This document shows, in pieces, positions 8,148 to 17,515 of a stretch of DNA of 64,000 nt. Position 1 is the first letter of the stretch. Each line of letters begins with the position of its first letter. Location: the NCBI RefSeq assembly GCF_010731855.1, contig NZ_AP022620.1, positions 124,001 through 188,000 on the forward strand, read 5' to 3'. The DNA is from Mycolicibacterium anyangense (GTDB lineage Bacteria; Actinomycetota; Actinomycetes; Mycobacteriales; Mycobacteriaceae). Made by a program: the position numbers and the translations under genes. The notes under the pieces were generated by a model, which was not told the origin of the DNA, searched no databases, and saw only the letters and a program-made list of their open reading frames with translations.

Positions 8148-8937
8148 TCATCGCCCCCGGGCTCGCACCGCGGCGTCGAGCAGAAGGTCAGTCAGCGCGA
8201 TCGTCGCGGGTGACATCCGCGTCGCTGAGGGTGACGCGAGAAACACCTGCCATATCACCGGATCGTTCAGCCTCACCGACGGCAGGTCGGGCGACTTTCG
8301 CGCCTCCGATACGGGCGGGTCGGCACCGACGGTGCGGAACGCATCGTCGACGAGACGTCGCAATCCGAACCCGGGCGGGAAGCCGACAAATTCCTCGTCT
8401 GCCAGATCGGCGATGTTGACGGTCTTTCGTGCGCCATCCTGTGATCGCGGCAGCAGACGAACACCATCGGCTCTTCGAACAGCAACCGCATGTCGAGTTG
8501 CGGTGGGAAGCGGTCAGGAACCGACACCAGCGCTAGATCGAGTGAGCCTTCGATGAGCGCCGCCAGGTACGCAGACGCACCGGACTGGCTTAGCCGAAGT
8601 CGCAGGCGCACGTAGGGTGCAGGCGGTGGAGGTCGCCGAGAGCGTGGGCGACGTCCATCGGCCCGAACGAAATCAGGGATCCGAACTCGACTGTGCCGGA
8701 GAGGGTTCCGCGAAACTCGTCGACCGAACCAACGGCCGCACGCACACTGCGCCGCACCTCCCGTGCGTGGATGCGGAATCGTTCACCCGCCGGCGTCAGT
8801 CTGATCTGCTGCCGGGTCCGATCGAACAGGGCAATACCGAGTTCGCGTTCCAGTTTCGCGATCGAGGTCGACAGCGCCGATTGCACGACGTGGAGGCGTC
8901 CCGCGGCGCGGGTGAAGTTCAATTCGTCGGCAACCAC
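8148..8937 (-). pseudogene. Decayed LysR-family regulator
   Basis: Three consecutive reading frames together spell one LysR regulator. The first part (to about 8600) is the winged helix, with ELNFTRAAGRLHVVQSALS and KLERELGIALFDRT. A +/-1 shift near 8600 moves into RLRLRLSQSGASAYLAALIEGSLDLAL, the start of the ligand domain. A second shift near 8425 restores ADLADEEFVGFPPGFGLRRLV and the C-terminal part. The segment between about VGADPP and VSEARKSPDLP also appears to lack some 40 residues of the effector domain. The usual first 10-12 residues before VVVADEL are not recoverable because a TAG precedes them. At least two frameshifts plus a deletion make it non-functional. Confidence 0.85.
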
Positions 8938-9081
8938 GACACCGGTTGTCTTCCGGTGCGCTCTCTTGTGAACCTCCGCTGGCTAGTAGAAGACCGAATG
9001 GCAAAGGCGGGCAACGGTCGTCGAGGCGGGCGCTACTGTCGATGCTGCACGTGACACAAACGACCGCGACAGGAGATTGTC

Positions 9082-9339
9082 ATGGCTGACCTCGACGAGC
9101 TGGTCGAAGAAACCGCGAAAGAACTGCTGAAGGCGATCCGGGATCAGGCGCCCAAAGCCAGCGACTCCAAGCTGGTCAATCTGGCTCAGGCCTTCTCGAT
9201 CATCATGTCCATCGATGCGGCTGTTGACCTGGGCGAGAACGACGAGGACGAGGACGACCTGTGGGAGATCGAGCAGGACGACGAGCCGGAGCGGTCCGAT
9301 CACGCTGACGAGCTGATCGTGAGTGGTCACTCCTCCTAG
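9082..9339 (+). CDS. Small acidic protein, 85 aa
   Basis: A good AGGAG precedes the ATG at 9082. The N-terminal 50 residues look helical (MADLDELVEETAKELLKAIRDQ, then KLVNLAQAFSIIMSIDAAVDL). The C-terminal third is very acidic (ENDEDEDDLWEIEQDDEPERSD). It has no signal peptide and no recognised domain. It converges on the immunity gene, overlapping its stop by 4 bp, so it is not part of that operon. Its role is unknown. Confidence 0.65.
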   Translation: MADLDELVEETAKELLKAIRDQAPKASDSKLVNLAQAFSIIMSIDAAVDLGENDEDEDDLWEIEQDDEPERSDHADELIVSGHSS

Positions 9340-9818
9340 CCCGCCCGCAGTATCTCTTCGATCTCGTCTAGCGGCTTGCCGATCAGGCGGCTGACGATCG
9401 TTGCGTACGGCTCGGGCAGTACGGCACGGCCTTCGGCCGATCGCAGTTCGTAGACGCCTTCGCTGATCGGCAGTGCCTCGACATCGGGGCTGAAGCCGAG
9501 CTGGTAGAGCGCAGGGCCGGGCAGTGGCGCTCGCTGCACGCTGCGCGCCGCCGACCCCCAGATGAACACCAAGTATTTCTCGGCCAACTCGTAGCTGGAA
9601 AACCTGGCCGTGTCGTTAGCGCGCTGGCGGCGGTCGTTGACGGTGTCCACCACCCACCAGTCGCCGTCGTGCCGAAGGTGCACTGAAGAGTCACTGGAGC
9701 TGAACAGGATTGCGCAGTCCGCGCAGTCCGTCGACACCGACACCTCGGTCAGCCCGGCAACCTCTGACCAGTGGATCCAGTTCCGGGAGAGCCGCTCGAA
9801 ATCCGCCGGGTCTGTCAC
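9336..9818 (-). CDS. IFT-like immunity protein for TNT-domain toxin
   Basis: The start is taken as GTG 9818, which overlaps the toxin stop codon as GTGA; the longer in-frame extension would lie inside the toxin gene. The 160-aa cytoplasmic protein has the Imm61/IFT-like core seen in the M. tuberculosis TNT antitoxin Rv3902c: a beta strand pair ending [12 protein letters not shown], then a helix [20 protein letters not shown]. This compares with a WYVITSSDR...VIEKYLYGYFGGSVRS pattern in IFT, as recalled. Its position directly after a TNT-domain toxin is the same as IFT after CpnT. The inferred role is to bind and neutralise the NAD+-degrading domain in the producing cell. Overall similarity is modest, so the assignment rests on motif plus context. 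Confidence 0.75.
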   Translation of the reverse strand: MTDPADFERLSRNWIHWSEVAGLTEVSVSTDCADCAILFSSSDSSVHLRHDGDWWVVDTVNDRRQRANDTARFSSYELAEKYLVFIWGSAARSVQRAPLPGPALYQLGFSPDVEALPISEGVYELRSAEGRAVLPEPYATIVSRLIGKPLDEIEEILRAG

Positions 9819-11257
9819 CGGTAGGTCAGGAACCCGGAGTCGAGCAACGCCTGGACCGGTGCATCCTTGCCGTTCGCGTCGGTGATGCGGTACTGGATAC
9901 CGCCACCGGGCTGTCCAAACCACGGTGCGGCCTGGGACTGTTCGATCCGGAGTCCGGGCGGCAGGTTCGCCGGGTTGGCCACGACGTACTCGAAGTACGG
10001 CGCCACCTGGCTGGCCGGCGGCAGCGACAGCTGCGCGAAATGCGTACCCGCCGGAGCCAGGAACGAGCCACCCGAATAGCCCCAGCGTCCCAACGGCGTG
10101 CCGGCAGGCAGGGTGATGTTGGGGACCACAGTGCCCGGGATGGCATACGGCTTGCTGGGGTCGCTGTCATCCGGGTAGATCAATCCCTGTCCAGCCGAGC
10201 CGATTTCATCGCAGTTGACCGTGCAGGGCGGCGGCGCGGTGACAGGGAACACCGGCGTGTAGCCGAGGAACAACCATGAGTCCGTTGGCAGCGGAGCCGA
10301 TCCGGGTGCGCCGGCCCGGCCGAAGAACAGTCCGCCGCGGCCGCCGAGCCCGCCGGTGCCGCCCACCGTCGGAGGTTCGCAGGTGGGCGCCGACAGGCAC
10401 TGCACGGAGCCGGGCCCACCGATGCCGCCGCGACCGCCCACGCCGAAGAAGAAACCGCTGGCTCCGCCTCGGCCGCCGTTGGCGCTGGTGGCCCCTGAGC
10501 CGCCTTCGCCACCATTACCGAACAGCAGACCGCCGCGGCCTCCGTCACCACCGGTTCCGGCGTTGACCATGCTCGAGCCGCGCCCACCCGCGCCGCCGTT
10601 GCCGATCAGTCCGGCGTTGCCGCCGACGCCACCGTTGTAGCCGGCACCGCCGTTTCCAAACAGCAGGCCGGCGCGGCCACCGTCGCATTTGACGCCCGTC
10701 GCGCAGGTGATGCCGTCGAAGCTGAACCCGTTGCCCACCAGCAGCCCGGCGTCGGGATGCGACAGGGTGCCGTTGGAAACGAAGATCGCGAGGATCGAAC
10801 CGGAGGTCCAGCTGGTGATCGCGGTGGCCTGCGGCACGGTGTTCGCGGACGGCGGTGTCACGGTCACCGGGGCATCCGGCGTCGTTGCCGAGCTGACTTT
10901 CGGCGCGGTCACCGTGCGAGAGCTGCGCCCCGCTGCGCCCGTCGCGACGTCGGCCGCTGAGACGGCATCGGCACCCGCGCCGGTCGCCGCCGCGGGTCGC
11001 GGCGTGATACCTGCCGAGGCCTTGGGTGAATGGGACGTCGCACTCTGATGCGCCTGGCGAGCCGAGCCGCCTGTCGAAGACTTCGGTGCCGACGCGCTGC
11101 TGGTCGAACCGTTGTCGCTCGACGGGTTATCGGCCCACGCGACGCCGAGTGCTTGCGGACCCGCCAGGGCTACCCCGGTGACGACGACAGCTGCCGCCAA
11201 TCGGGTGGCGAGCCAGGGTGCCGAGGGCTGGTGATCCGACGATCCCGACTGCGACAT
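9815..11257 (-). CDS. Secreted PGRS-type protein with C-terminal TNT (NAD+ glycohydrolase) toxin domain
   Basis: The 480-aa protein begins with an extended Sec signal (hydrophobic [15 protein letters not shown], probable cleavage GVAWA-DN near residue 43). A Ser/Ala/Thr-rich spacer to about residue 150 follows, then a PGRS region of GGxGG repeats (about 175-315), entered through a Cys pair in [20 protein letters not shown]. The last 110 residues have the TNT-domain pattern: [20 protein letters not shown] (Arg391, His406), SLPP, and [14 protein letters not shown] (Gln449, Gln455), ending [13 protein letters not shown] domains hydrolyse NAD+ and kill host or competitor cells, as in CpnT (Rv3903c). 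There is no PE domain or CpnT channel domain. Export would be by Sec with PGRS as surface anchor or spacer (inference). The immunity gene is coupled at the stop. Confidence 0.85.
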   Translation of the reverse strand: MSQSGSSDHQPSAPWLATRLAAAVVVTGVALAGPQALGVAWADNPSSDNGSTSSASAPKSSTGGSARQAHQSATSHSPKASAGITPRPAAATGAGADAVSAADVATGAAGRSSRTVTAPKVSSATTPDAPVTVTPPSANTVPQATAITSWTSGSILAIFVSNGTLSHPDAGLLVGNGFSFDGITCATGVKCDGGRAGLLFGNGGAGYNGGVGGNAGLIGNGGAGGRGSSMVNAGTGGDGGRGGLLFGNGGEGGSGATSANGGRGGASGFFFGVGGRGGIGGPGSVQCLSAPTCEPPTVGGTGGLGGRGGLFFGRAGAPGSAPLPTDSWLFLGYTPVFPVTAPPPCTVNCDEIGSAGQGLIYPDDSDPSKPYAIPGTVVPNITLPAGTPLGRWGYSGGSFLAPAGTHFAQLSLPPASQVAPYFEYVVANPANLPPGLRIEQSQAAPWFGQPGGGIQYRITDANGKDAPVQALLDSGFLTYR

Positions 11258-11408
11258 GGGAGGACCTCACGGGGCTTGCGGTGACAGTTGAGTGGAAACT
11301 AACAGCGCGCTCGCAGGTTGTCCGGGGAATCTGTCAAGAGCGTCAATTTCGGCCGGGAACGTCATAAATCCCGGACAAGCCGACCGTGCGGATGCCAAGC
11401 TAACGGCA

Positions 11409-11786
11409 ATGCGTCGACGACTTCTGTGCCTTCCGGTCATGGCCGTCGGGCTCATGCTGGGGTTTCGGGCTGCGCCCGCTGAGGCCGTCGAGGCCTGGGA
11501 GTGCGACATCATGATGCCCGCGGCCGACCGGATCGAGACGGCCCTGAACATGGTGTCGCCCAACGGGACCCCGTTCTACGTCGCCGGCCAGCTCCGCAAT
11601 GCCCTGTCCCCGTTGTACGGTTTGACCGCGCCCACTTCGGTCGACCTGCGGATCCGGTCGGTTCTGGTGGCAGCAGACATCGACAACTCCGATCCCTACC
11701 GGCCTGCCAGCCCGGAGCAGCTGGCCACCGATCTGGCTACCGCGCGACAGGACCTGGCTGCGGTCCGCGCGGACTGCGCGCCCTGA
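11409..11786 (+). CDS. Small secreted protein, 125 aa
   Basis: The ATG at 11409 opens a signal peptide (RRRLLCLPVMAVGLMLGF, cleavage near AEA-VEA). The mature part of about 100 residues is mostly helical, with two Cys (WECDIMMPAAD near the start and ADCAP at the end) that could form a disulfide. No catalytic motif is visible. It resembles several short exported helical proteins of mycobacteria of unknown role. It is divergent from the toxin gene across 151 bp and converges on the secreted protein of the mce operon, one base short of its stop. Confidence 0.6.
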   Translation: MRRRLLCLPVMAVGLMLGFRAAPAEAVEAWECDIMMPAADRIETALNMVSPNGTPFYVAGQLRNALSPLYGLTAPTSVDLRIRSVLVAADIDNSDPYRPASPEQLATDLATARQDLAAVRADCAP

Positions 11787-11787
11787 C

Positions 11788-12558
11788 TCACCGTCCTGCG
11801 GGGCGATGCCGCAGCGACAAGCGCTGTGCCCCAGGCCAGATCGCCATTGCCGCCGGTGACGCACAGAACGTGTCCTCGGCCTGGTAGACATCCATGTCGA
11901 TGGCGTGCAAGCCGTCTTCCTGGTGTGCCCGGCAGTTCACCGTCAGCACCTGGTGGGTATCGGGGTCCACCTGTTCGACCTCGATGGTGATGACGATGAC
12001 CAGGGTGTAACCGGCACCGGTCGGCAGGTAGAACGTGAGATCCCGGCTCGTCAATGCGCCGCCGTTGCTTACCGCGTAACCGTCGCCGCTGGGATAGACG
12101 GCCTGGCCGACCATCTGGGTGCGTTCGTAATGGCGGCGATCACCCGGGGCCCGCCACACCGAGAACCTGGTGTTGGGGGTGCCGTTGAAGAGGTTCTGCC
12201 CCATGGGAATAATCAGTTCTGCACGGCCGTCGCCGTCGACGTCCTCCAGGCCCACGCCGCCCGGGCTGGACGGCTCCAGCAATTCGTTGATGGTTTGCAC
12301 CACCTCGCCGGTCGAGTCGGTGACCGTCACCTTCACCGCGCGCGGTTCCGGCAGTTCCGGCACGCTCCAGTAGTTCACGGCGAAGTCGAGGTCACCGGAA
12401 TGCAGGCTGCAGTCCACCTTGGGTGTCCTACCGCTCGGGGTGATCACGGCCCCGCTCTGGGGGCACGGCGGCAGCAAAGTGTCGGCGACCACCTTGGGGG
12501 ACAATGCAACCGAGGTGACAACCAGGACGGCGGCCAGCGGCAGGGCGAGCCGTTTCAC
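11788..12558 (-). CDS. Secreted protein at the 3' end of the mce operon
   Basis: The 256-aa precursor has a Sec signal (KRLALPLAAVLVVTSVALS, cleavage near VVA-DT) and a mature beta-rich domain. That domain carries an FG-GAP/EF-like calcium motif, EDVDGDGRAELIIP, and several Cys (PPCPQSG, VDCSLHS, VNCRAHQ, DTFCAS). It starts 5 bp after the Mam gene and is on the same strand, so it belongs to the mce transcript. mce3-type operons in M. tuberculosis also end with small exported proteins. An accessory role in the envelope complex is inferred, not shown. Confidence 0.65.
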   Translation of the reverse strand: MKRLALPLAAVLVVTSVALSPKVVADTLLPPCPQSGAVITPSGRTPKVDCSLHSGDLDFAVNYWSVPELPEPRAVKVTVTDSTGEVVQTINELLEPSSPGGVGLEDVDGDGRAELIIPMGQNLFNGTPNTRFSVWRAPGDRRHYERTQMVGQAVYPSGDGYAVSNGGALTSRDLTFYLPTGAGYTLVIVITIEVEQVDPDTHQVLTVNCRAHQEDGLHAIDMDVYQAEDTFCASPAAMAIWPGAQRLSLRHRPAGR

Positions 12559-12563
12559 GGCAC

Positions 12564-13241
12564 CTAACCTTTGGGCGCCGGCTTGCCGGGTGGAGGCGGC
12601 GGTGGCGGAGCGCCCGGTAGCTGCTGTTCGGTCGCCTGCTGGCTACCTGTCTCGGGGCCGATATCGGTGACCTGCCAGGAGTCTCCGGACTTGGCGACGG
12701 TGACCCGCAGCAGGATGATCGACACCTTCGGGGTCGGGTTCTGCAGATTGCGGGTGGTCTGATGTGCCGACACCACCACCCGGTAGGTTCCGTCGGACTG
12801 CAACACCGCATCGGTGGCCAGCACCTCGCCGGATGAGCTGACCTGTGCCTGCAGCATGATGCTCTTGAGCAGGTCGGTGGCGTTGACGTACTTGTCCTTC
12901 AGCGGTTGCGACACACCGTCTTCGACGGACTTGAAGAATGCATCCGGGTCTTCGAAGGTGTACGTCAGCGACTTGAGCGCGTAATCCCTCGCCAGCTTGG
13001 CTGCCGCGTCGTGATCGGCCTGCGACCGGCGGATTTGAGCGAGTTCATGACTAACCTGCTGATACTTGGTGTACGCGAAGGCGCCGCCCCCGATCGCAGC
13101 GATCAGGAGCAGGGCCGCAACCCACTTCAACGGCTGCCGGGACGGGGTGGTCTCAGCCGGTTCCTCGACGGCCACCGCCGTGTCGGCCGGTGCGGTGTCT
13201 TCGGCGCTGTCGTCGCCGGTTGTTGGGGTAGTCATAGCCAT
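12564..13241 (-). CDS. Mce-associated membrane protein (Mam)
   Basis: The 225-aa protein has an acidic, Pro/Thr-rich cytoplasmic tail (about 40 residues) and one transmembrane helix (LKWVAALLLIAAIGGGAFAY). A periplasmic domain follows with the Mam/Mas layout: a helix HELAQIRRSQADHDAAAKLARDYA, then YTFEDPDAFFKSVEDGVSQPLKDKY, then a beta sheet. The C-terminus is a proline tract. Mam proteins stabilise Mce transporters and share a fold with nuclear-transport-factor-like domains. Its start lies 22 bp after the mceF stop. A second in-frame ATG at 13235 is possible. Confidence 0.85.
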   Translation of the reverse strand: MAMTTPTTGDDSAEDTAPADTAVAVEEPAETTPSRQPLKWVAALLLIAAIGGGAFAYTKYQQVSHELAQIRRSQADHDAAAKLARDYALKSLTYTFEDPDAFFKSVEDGVSQPLKDKYVNATDLLKSIMLQAQVSSSGEVLATDAVLQSDGTYRVVVSAHQTTRNLQNPTPKVSIILLRVTVAKSGDSWQVTDIGPETGSQQATEQQLPGAPPPPPPPGKPAPKG

Positions 13242-13262
13242 TCTTTCTGCGCGGGTGCGCGT

Positions 13263-14234
13263 TCACTGTCCCTGGTGCCATTCGGGAACGTTGAGCTGAA
13301 CCCGTAGTGCGCCTTGGTCATTGAAGGTCGATTCCCAGAAGTCCAGCCAGTGCCCGCCATCGACCTTGACGTCGTGCAGCGGTGCGACCGCCGGCTGCAG
13401 GACGGTGGCAAAGGTACCGAGCGGTTCGGCCAACTCGTCCATGTACTCGCTGATCTTGGCGATCAGGACTCCGCCGGGATCGCCGGGCCCCAGCAGACCC
13501 GAACCGCTGTAGGACAGATTCTCGAATTCTTTGACCAGGCGCAGGAAGGCCGGCACCGTCTTCGGTAGCAACGTCCCGGTCTGACTGATCACCTGGCCGG
13601 CATCGACGGTGCCCAGATTCGAGGTCAGCGCCGAGATATTGCTGAACAAAGTGGTCAGGATCTGCTTGTCGTCGCGGACCACCTTGGCGGCCAGACCGGC
13701 AGTGGTCGCCAGCGAGTCCAGGGTGCCGTCGTTACCGTCCAACGCCTCCGACACGTTGGTGACGATGGTGCGCAGGTCGTCGGGGTTGAGCGCGGAGATC
13801 AGGGCGTTGACTTTGGTCAATAGTTCACTACCGGTGACCATTGGCGCCACCCGATCGGCCGGGATTACCGCGCCGTCGGAAAGATAGGGGGGTGCAATCA
13901 CTTTCGGCTTGAAGTCAACGTACTGCTCGCCTGCGGCAGAAAGATTCTCCACCGCGATCCTGCTGTCGGCGGGAACTTGGCTGGCCTGATCGATGTCCAT
14001 CGACACGGCCAGTCCGGTGGCCGTCGTCCGGATGCCGGTGACCCTGCCGATCTTGATTCCCCGCATGGTGACGTCGGAGGTGGGCAGCAGACCGCCAGAA
14101 GTGTTGAGCAGCAATGTCAGTCGGGTGACCTTCTTGGTCGGACTGATATCGAGCACCCCGATCGACATGTAGAGCGCGCCGAGCAGTGTCATCACCGCCA
14201 GCAGCACCAGGGTGGTGCGGGCGTTGAACTTCAC
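13263..14234 (-). CDS. mceF: Mce-family protein MceF
   Basis: This 323-aa subunit is the last of six. It has an N-terminal membrane anchor (TTLVLLAVMTLLGALYMSIGVLDISP) followed by the MCE/MlaD domain (about residues 35-115), with TMRGIKIGRVTGI and the strand pattern AAGEQYVDFKP. A long helical region with periodic Leu follows, which in assembled Mce complexes forms part of the needle-like tunnel for lipid transport across the periplasm. It overlaps mceE by 4 bp. The C-terminal helix bundle ends near WHQGQ without an RGD motif. Confidence 0.93.
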   Translation of the reverse strand: MKFNARTTLVLLAVMTLLGALYMSIGVLDISPTKKVTRLTLLLNTSGGLLPTSDVTMRGIKIGRVTGIRTTATGLAVSMDIDQASQVPADSRIAVENLSAAGEQYVDFKPKVIAPPYLSDGAVIPADRVAPMVTGSELLTKVNALISALNPDDLRTIVTNVSEALDGNDGTLDSLATTAGLAAKVVRDDKQILTTLFSNISALTSNLGTVDAGQVISQTGTLLPKTVPAFLRLVKEFENLSYSGSGLLGPGDPGGVLIAKISEYMDELAEPLGTFATVLQPAVAPLHDVKVDGGHWLDFWESTFNDQGALRVQLNVPEWHQGQ

Positions 14235-15289
14235 GGCAACAGTCCCATCGTCCGCATCGCCGAGACCGCCTGATCAGCCTTGTCCGCGGGATCGACGCCT
14301 TCGCTGCCGGCTGGTGGCCGAAGTTCCGAAATGGTGTACCGGGGGCCGCCCTTGCCGAAGAACGGAATGAGTTTGTCGCGCACCAGGGCGTTGAGTTTGT
14401 CTGCGATCACCGGGATCGTGGTGTCGACGGTGGCCATCGTCCCGACCAGAGGCGTGATGTAGGACAGCATCTGCATGACGTCCCCGGTGATCGGGTTGAT
14501 CACATCGCCGCCGAGCTTGCCGAGGTCCTTGGAGTCGGCCACGAGGTTGAGGATCCCGAGGGTCACCGCCGAGAGACCCCCCAGCTTGGCGGGACCTTCG
14601 GTGACCAGCCGGTTGAACACCGCGGTGTTCGACGACAGGGTGGAGCTGATGTTCTCCAGGCTCAACAGGATTCCGCTCATCGTCTCCTGATTGGCGGCCA
14701 GGTCGTTGAGAATCCCACCAATGGTGCGCTGGATGTGAGTCAGCTCGTTGGGGTCCTTGGGGAACGCCCTGTTGGCGTCGATCACCGCAGTCTGCAATGT
14801 ACCGATCGCCCCGCCGGCCATCAGGTTCGACACCGAGCGCAGCACGTCTTCCACGTTGGTGGCCGGTGCGGTGTTGCGCAGCGGGATGGTGTCGCCGTTG
14901 CGAAGCGTCAAGGACGACGGCGTGGCAGGCGGCAACAGTGCGATGTAGACGTCCCCGAGCGGGGTGGCCTGTCGCAGCTCGGCGCGGGTGTTGTCGGCCA
15001 GCGTGGTGTCACCGGCGACGTCGACGTAGGCGACGGCCGTCGAGCCGTCGAGTGCCACGTGGTCGAGCACCCCGACCTGGATGCCGCCGGTATCGACCTT
15101 GGCTCGGGCGGGAAGATTGAGCGCACTGGAGAATTCGATCTTGAGGCGGTACGGATTGGCGGGGGAGTAGGCGCCGGGCACCGGCATCCGGGTGGGATCC
15201 AGCGAACACCCCGCAGTCAGTGTGGCGGCGAGGCCGACCGGCACCGCGCACCCGATCGATATCAGCTTTCGTAGCAGACGTCGTGTCAT
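14231..15289 (-). CDS. mceE: Mce-family lipoprotein MceE
   Basis: MceE subunits are lipoproteins, and this 352-aa one has the lipobox LTAGC after RKLISIGCAVPVGLAATL. The MCE domain follows (LKIEFSSALNLPARAKVDTGGIQVGVLDHV...TPLGDVYIALLPP). The rest is the helical tunnel-forming segment with Asn/Leu heptads. It overlaps both mceD and mceF by 4 bp. In M. tuberculosis the corresponding subunits are LprK, LprL, LprM and LprN. Confidence 0.93.
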   Translation of the reverse strand: MTRRLLRKLISIGCAVPVGLAATLTAGCSLDPTRMPVPGAYSPANPYRLKIEFSSALNLPARAKVDTGGIQVGVLDHVALDGSTAVAYVDVAGDTTLADNTRAELRQATPLGDVYIALLPPATPSSLTLRNGDTIPLRNTAPATNVEDVLRSVSNLMAGGAIGTLQTAVIDANRAFPKDPNELTHIQRTIGGILNDLAANQETMSGILLSLENISSTLSSNTAVFNRLVTEGPAKLGGLSAVTLGILNLVADSKDLGKLGGDVINPITGDVMQMLSYITPLVGTMATVDTTIPVIADKLNALVRDKLIPFFGKGGPRYTISELRPPAGSEGVDPADKADQAVSAMRTMGLLP

Positions 15290-16452
15290 CCCAGTGCCGC
15301 CCCCAGGATCAGATCGGTGAGTCCGAGGGTCACCGGGTCCGAGGAACTGCCCGACGCGCAGGCAGCGGCCGCACCGGGGGTCCGGCGCTGCTTGAGTACC
15401 TCGCAGATAGCTCCGGCCTGCGTCGGTGCGATCGATACCTGGGGCGGGATGTACGTGACATTATGTGTGCCCCAGGATGTTTCGTAGATATCGGTGAACC
15501 ACCGGGTGAACTGCGGCCAGGTGTTGATCATCGACAGAATGGTCTTGTTGTGGTTGTTCAGCAGATCTCGGATCCACGGAACCAGCTTGTCGCCGATGTT
15601 GCGGTACAGCCTCGGCGCCAGCCGGGTCGACGCCTCGACGAGGATCGGGAGCAGGTGTGAGACATTGGCCAAGGCGGCGGAAATGTTGTCCGACAACGCC
15701 TCGATCAGTGCCACCATCGCGGGCAACGACTGGATGACCGAGGCGAAGGTGTCCCAGTTCTTGAGGAAACCTGAGGTGAAGATCTCGCTGTTCTCGAACA
15801 GCCGCCGGTAGTCGGTGTCGGCCTGGTACGGATCGGCCAGCATGGTGACAAGGTTGCGCAGGGTCTCGTTGAGCTGCGTGCCGGTGCCGTTGAGTGAGCG
15901 GCTGGCTGCGGACAGGCTGTTGTTGATCGCTTGAACACCGGGTGCCTGCGAGGCATCTTTGCCCGGATGGGGGCCCAATATCGTGTCGGCGAGATTGCCC
16001 ACCGCGGCGAAGGTTTCGCTGACGCTGATCGGAGTCCGGGTATTGGCGAGCTTGATACACCCGGGCCCGGCGAACTTCGGGCCGCCCGTATAAGCCTTGG
16101 TCAATTCGATATGGCGGTCGGTGACGATCGACTGGGAATAGGTGACCACCCCGACGTCCGCGGGCAGATCCAGGTCGGCGGGCACGGTGAAGTCCACCTG
16201 GACGTGGTCGGGCTTGTTCTCGATCGAGGTGGTGGAGCCGACGTCGATTCCCAGGAGGGCGACCTTGTTGCCGACGTACAAACCGACGGCGTCGCTCAAC
16301 TCGGCGCACATCGCCTTGGTGTTGTTCACCGTGGGCATGACGAACTTTGCCCCGGTGACCGCCGCGACCGCGACGGCGGCGACCACGGCCAGCGCCGCGG
16401 TGGCCCGCAGCGGCGAATTCAGGCGGGCTCGAAGCGTCGAGATCGGTGTCAT
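15286..16452 (-). CDS. mceD: Mce-family protein MceD
   Basis: This 388-aa subunit has an N-terminal anchor (RATAALAVVAAVAVAAVTG). Its MCE domain is recognisable in LYVGNKVALLGIDVGSTTSIE and the strand VVTYSQSIVTDRHIELTKAY. A long alpha-helical periplasmic region and a Cys-containing C-terminus (GAICEVL..., AAACASG) follow. The gap to mceC is a single base. It is part of the six-subunit periplasmic tunnel of the lipid importer. Confidence 0.92.
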   Translation of the reverse strand: MTPISTLRARLNSPLRATAALAVVAAVAVAAVTGAKFVMPTVNNTKAMCAELSDAVGLYVGNKVALLGIDVGSTTSIENKPDHVQVDFTVPADLDLPADVGVVTYSQSIVTDRHIELTKAYTGGPKFAGPGCIKLANTRTPISVSETFAAVGNLADTILGPHPGKDASQAPGVQAINNSLSAASRSLNGTGTQLNETLRNLVTMLADPYQADTDYRRLFENSEIFTSGFLKNWDTFASVIQSLPAMVALIEALSDNISAALANVSHLLPILVEASTRLAPRLYRNIGDKLVPWIRDLLNNHNKTILSMINTWPQFTRWFTDIYETSWGTHNVTYIPPQVSIAPTQAGAICEVLKQRRTPGAAAACASGSSSDPVTLGLTDLILGAALG

Positions 16453-16453
16453 C

Positions 16454-17515
16454 TCAACAGTTCCTCATGATGTTCGGCAGGCACAGATCCTGACCGGGCA
16501 CCAATTGGTTGCCCTTGTCGATGACCACCCCGTTGCCGCTGAGCATCGGCATCACGATGTTCAACGCCTGGCCCATCGCGTCGGCAGCCTTGCCGAGCTG
16601 GTCCGGGTGGGCGTACAGCGTGTCGATGATGTCGTCGATTCCGTTGATGACAGGCGCCAGGTCGCGGGCGTACACCGTCGTGAGCCGGTCCATGATCCGG
16701 GCCAATTCTTTGACCAGGCCGAAGAACTCGATGATGTCCACCGAATCGGCGGTGTATCCCTTGCCCAGGATGTCGAGCTGCTGCACCAGGGTGACCAGTT
16801 GTTTGCGGCCGGCGACCATGGCGCCCATGCTGTCGGCGACGAACCCCAGGCTGCGGTGGAATTCGGCGGTCGAGCCGCTCAAGGACGAGGTGAGATCGTT
16901 GGCCGCCTGCAACAGATTGCGGATGGCGTCGGGATATCTGCCGGCGGCGTTGGCGACTTCGGCGAATGTGTCGTGGATGACCTGGCCGTCGACTTCCTTG
17001 ATCACCGGCGTCGCCGCCTGGATGATGTCGTTGACCTCGAACGGAAGTGAGACACGCTGCGGCGGAATCACATTGCGGCCCAGCGGCATGTCGCCCTTGG
17101 GATCCAGGGCGACATAGTGGCCGCCCAGCGGGGTCAGCAGCTTGACGTCGAGGGTGGAATCCGAACCGACCTTGATCGACCGCTCGACATCGAACGTCAT
17201 CTCCACCAGTGCGCCGTCAAGTCGCACCCCGGTCACCTTGCCGACCGTGATCCCGGCGATGCGCACCTGATCACCGGCTCGGATGCCCGCAGAGTTGGTC
17301 AGATGGGCGGTATAGCCCGATTCACCGCTCGGATTCAGATACGCGGCGGCGGTCGCGGCTAGCGCCGCAATGATGACGACCAGCCCGATGATGCCCTGTC
17401 GGCGGCTTCGGGCGGCGGCCGTGTGCTCGTCGGGAATGCCCTGCCGGGGCCCTAGCCACGCCGACAGATCGATGCGCCTGCTCAGCGCGCCGAGCCGATT
17501 CCGTACAGAGATCAT
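16454..17515 (-). CDS. mceC: Mce-family protein MceC
   Basis: This 353-aa subunit has a cytoplasmic head of about 40 residues, a membrane helix (GIIGLVVIIAALAATAAAYL) and the MCE domain (AHLTNSAGIRAGDQVRIAGITVGKVTGVRLDG...LTPLGGHYVALDPKG). The C-terminal helical region ends with a Cys pair, DLCLPNIMRNC, as in many MceC/MceB proteins. It overlaps mceB by 4 bp. Confidence 0.93.
   Translation of the reverse strand: MISVRNRLGALSRRIDLSAWLGPRQGIPDEHTAAARSRRQGIIGLVVIIAALAATAAAYLNPSGESGYTAHLTNSAGIRAGDQVRIAGITVGKVTGVRLDGALVEMTFDVERSIKVGSDSTLDVKLLTPLGGHYVALDPKGDMPLGRNVIPPQRVSLPFEVNDIIQAATPVIKEVDGQVIHDTFAEVANAAGRYPDAIRNLLQAANDLTSSLSGSTAEFHRSLGFVADSMGAMVAGRKQLVTLVQQLDILGKGYTADSVDIIEFFGLVKELARIMDRLTTVYARDLAPVINGIDDIIDTLYAHPDQLGKAADAMGQALNIVMPMLSGNGVVIDKGNQLVPGQDLCLPNIMRNC

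Noticed and set aside
7840..8151. Minus-strand open frame of 103 residues across the tRNA
   Set aside because: It contains the well-known GIRTPDPHTASVVRYQLRHSP-type translation of an antisense tRNA; the tRNA-Ala explains it.
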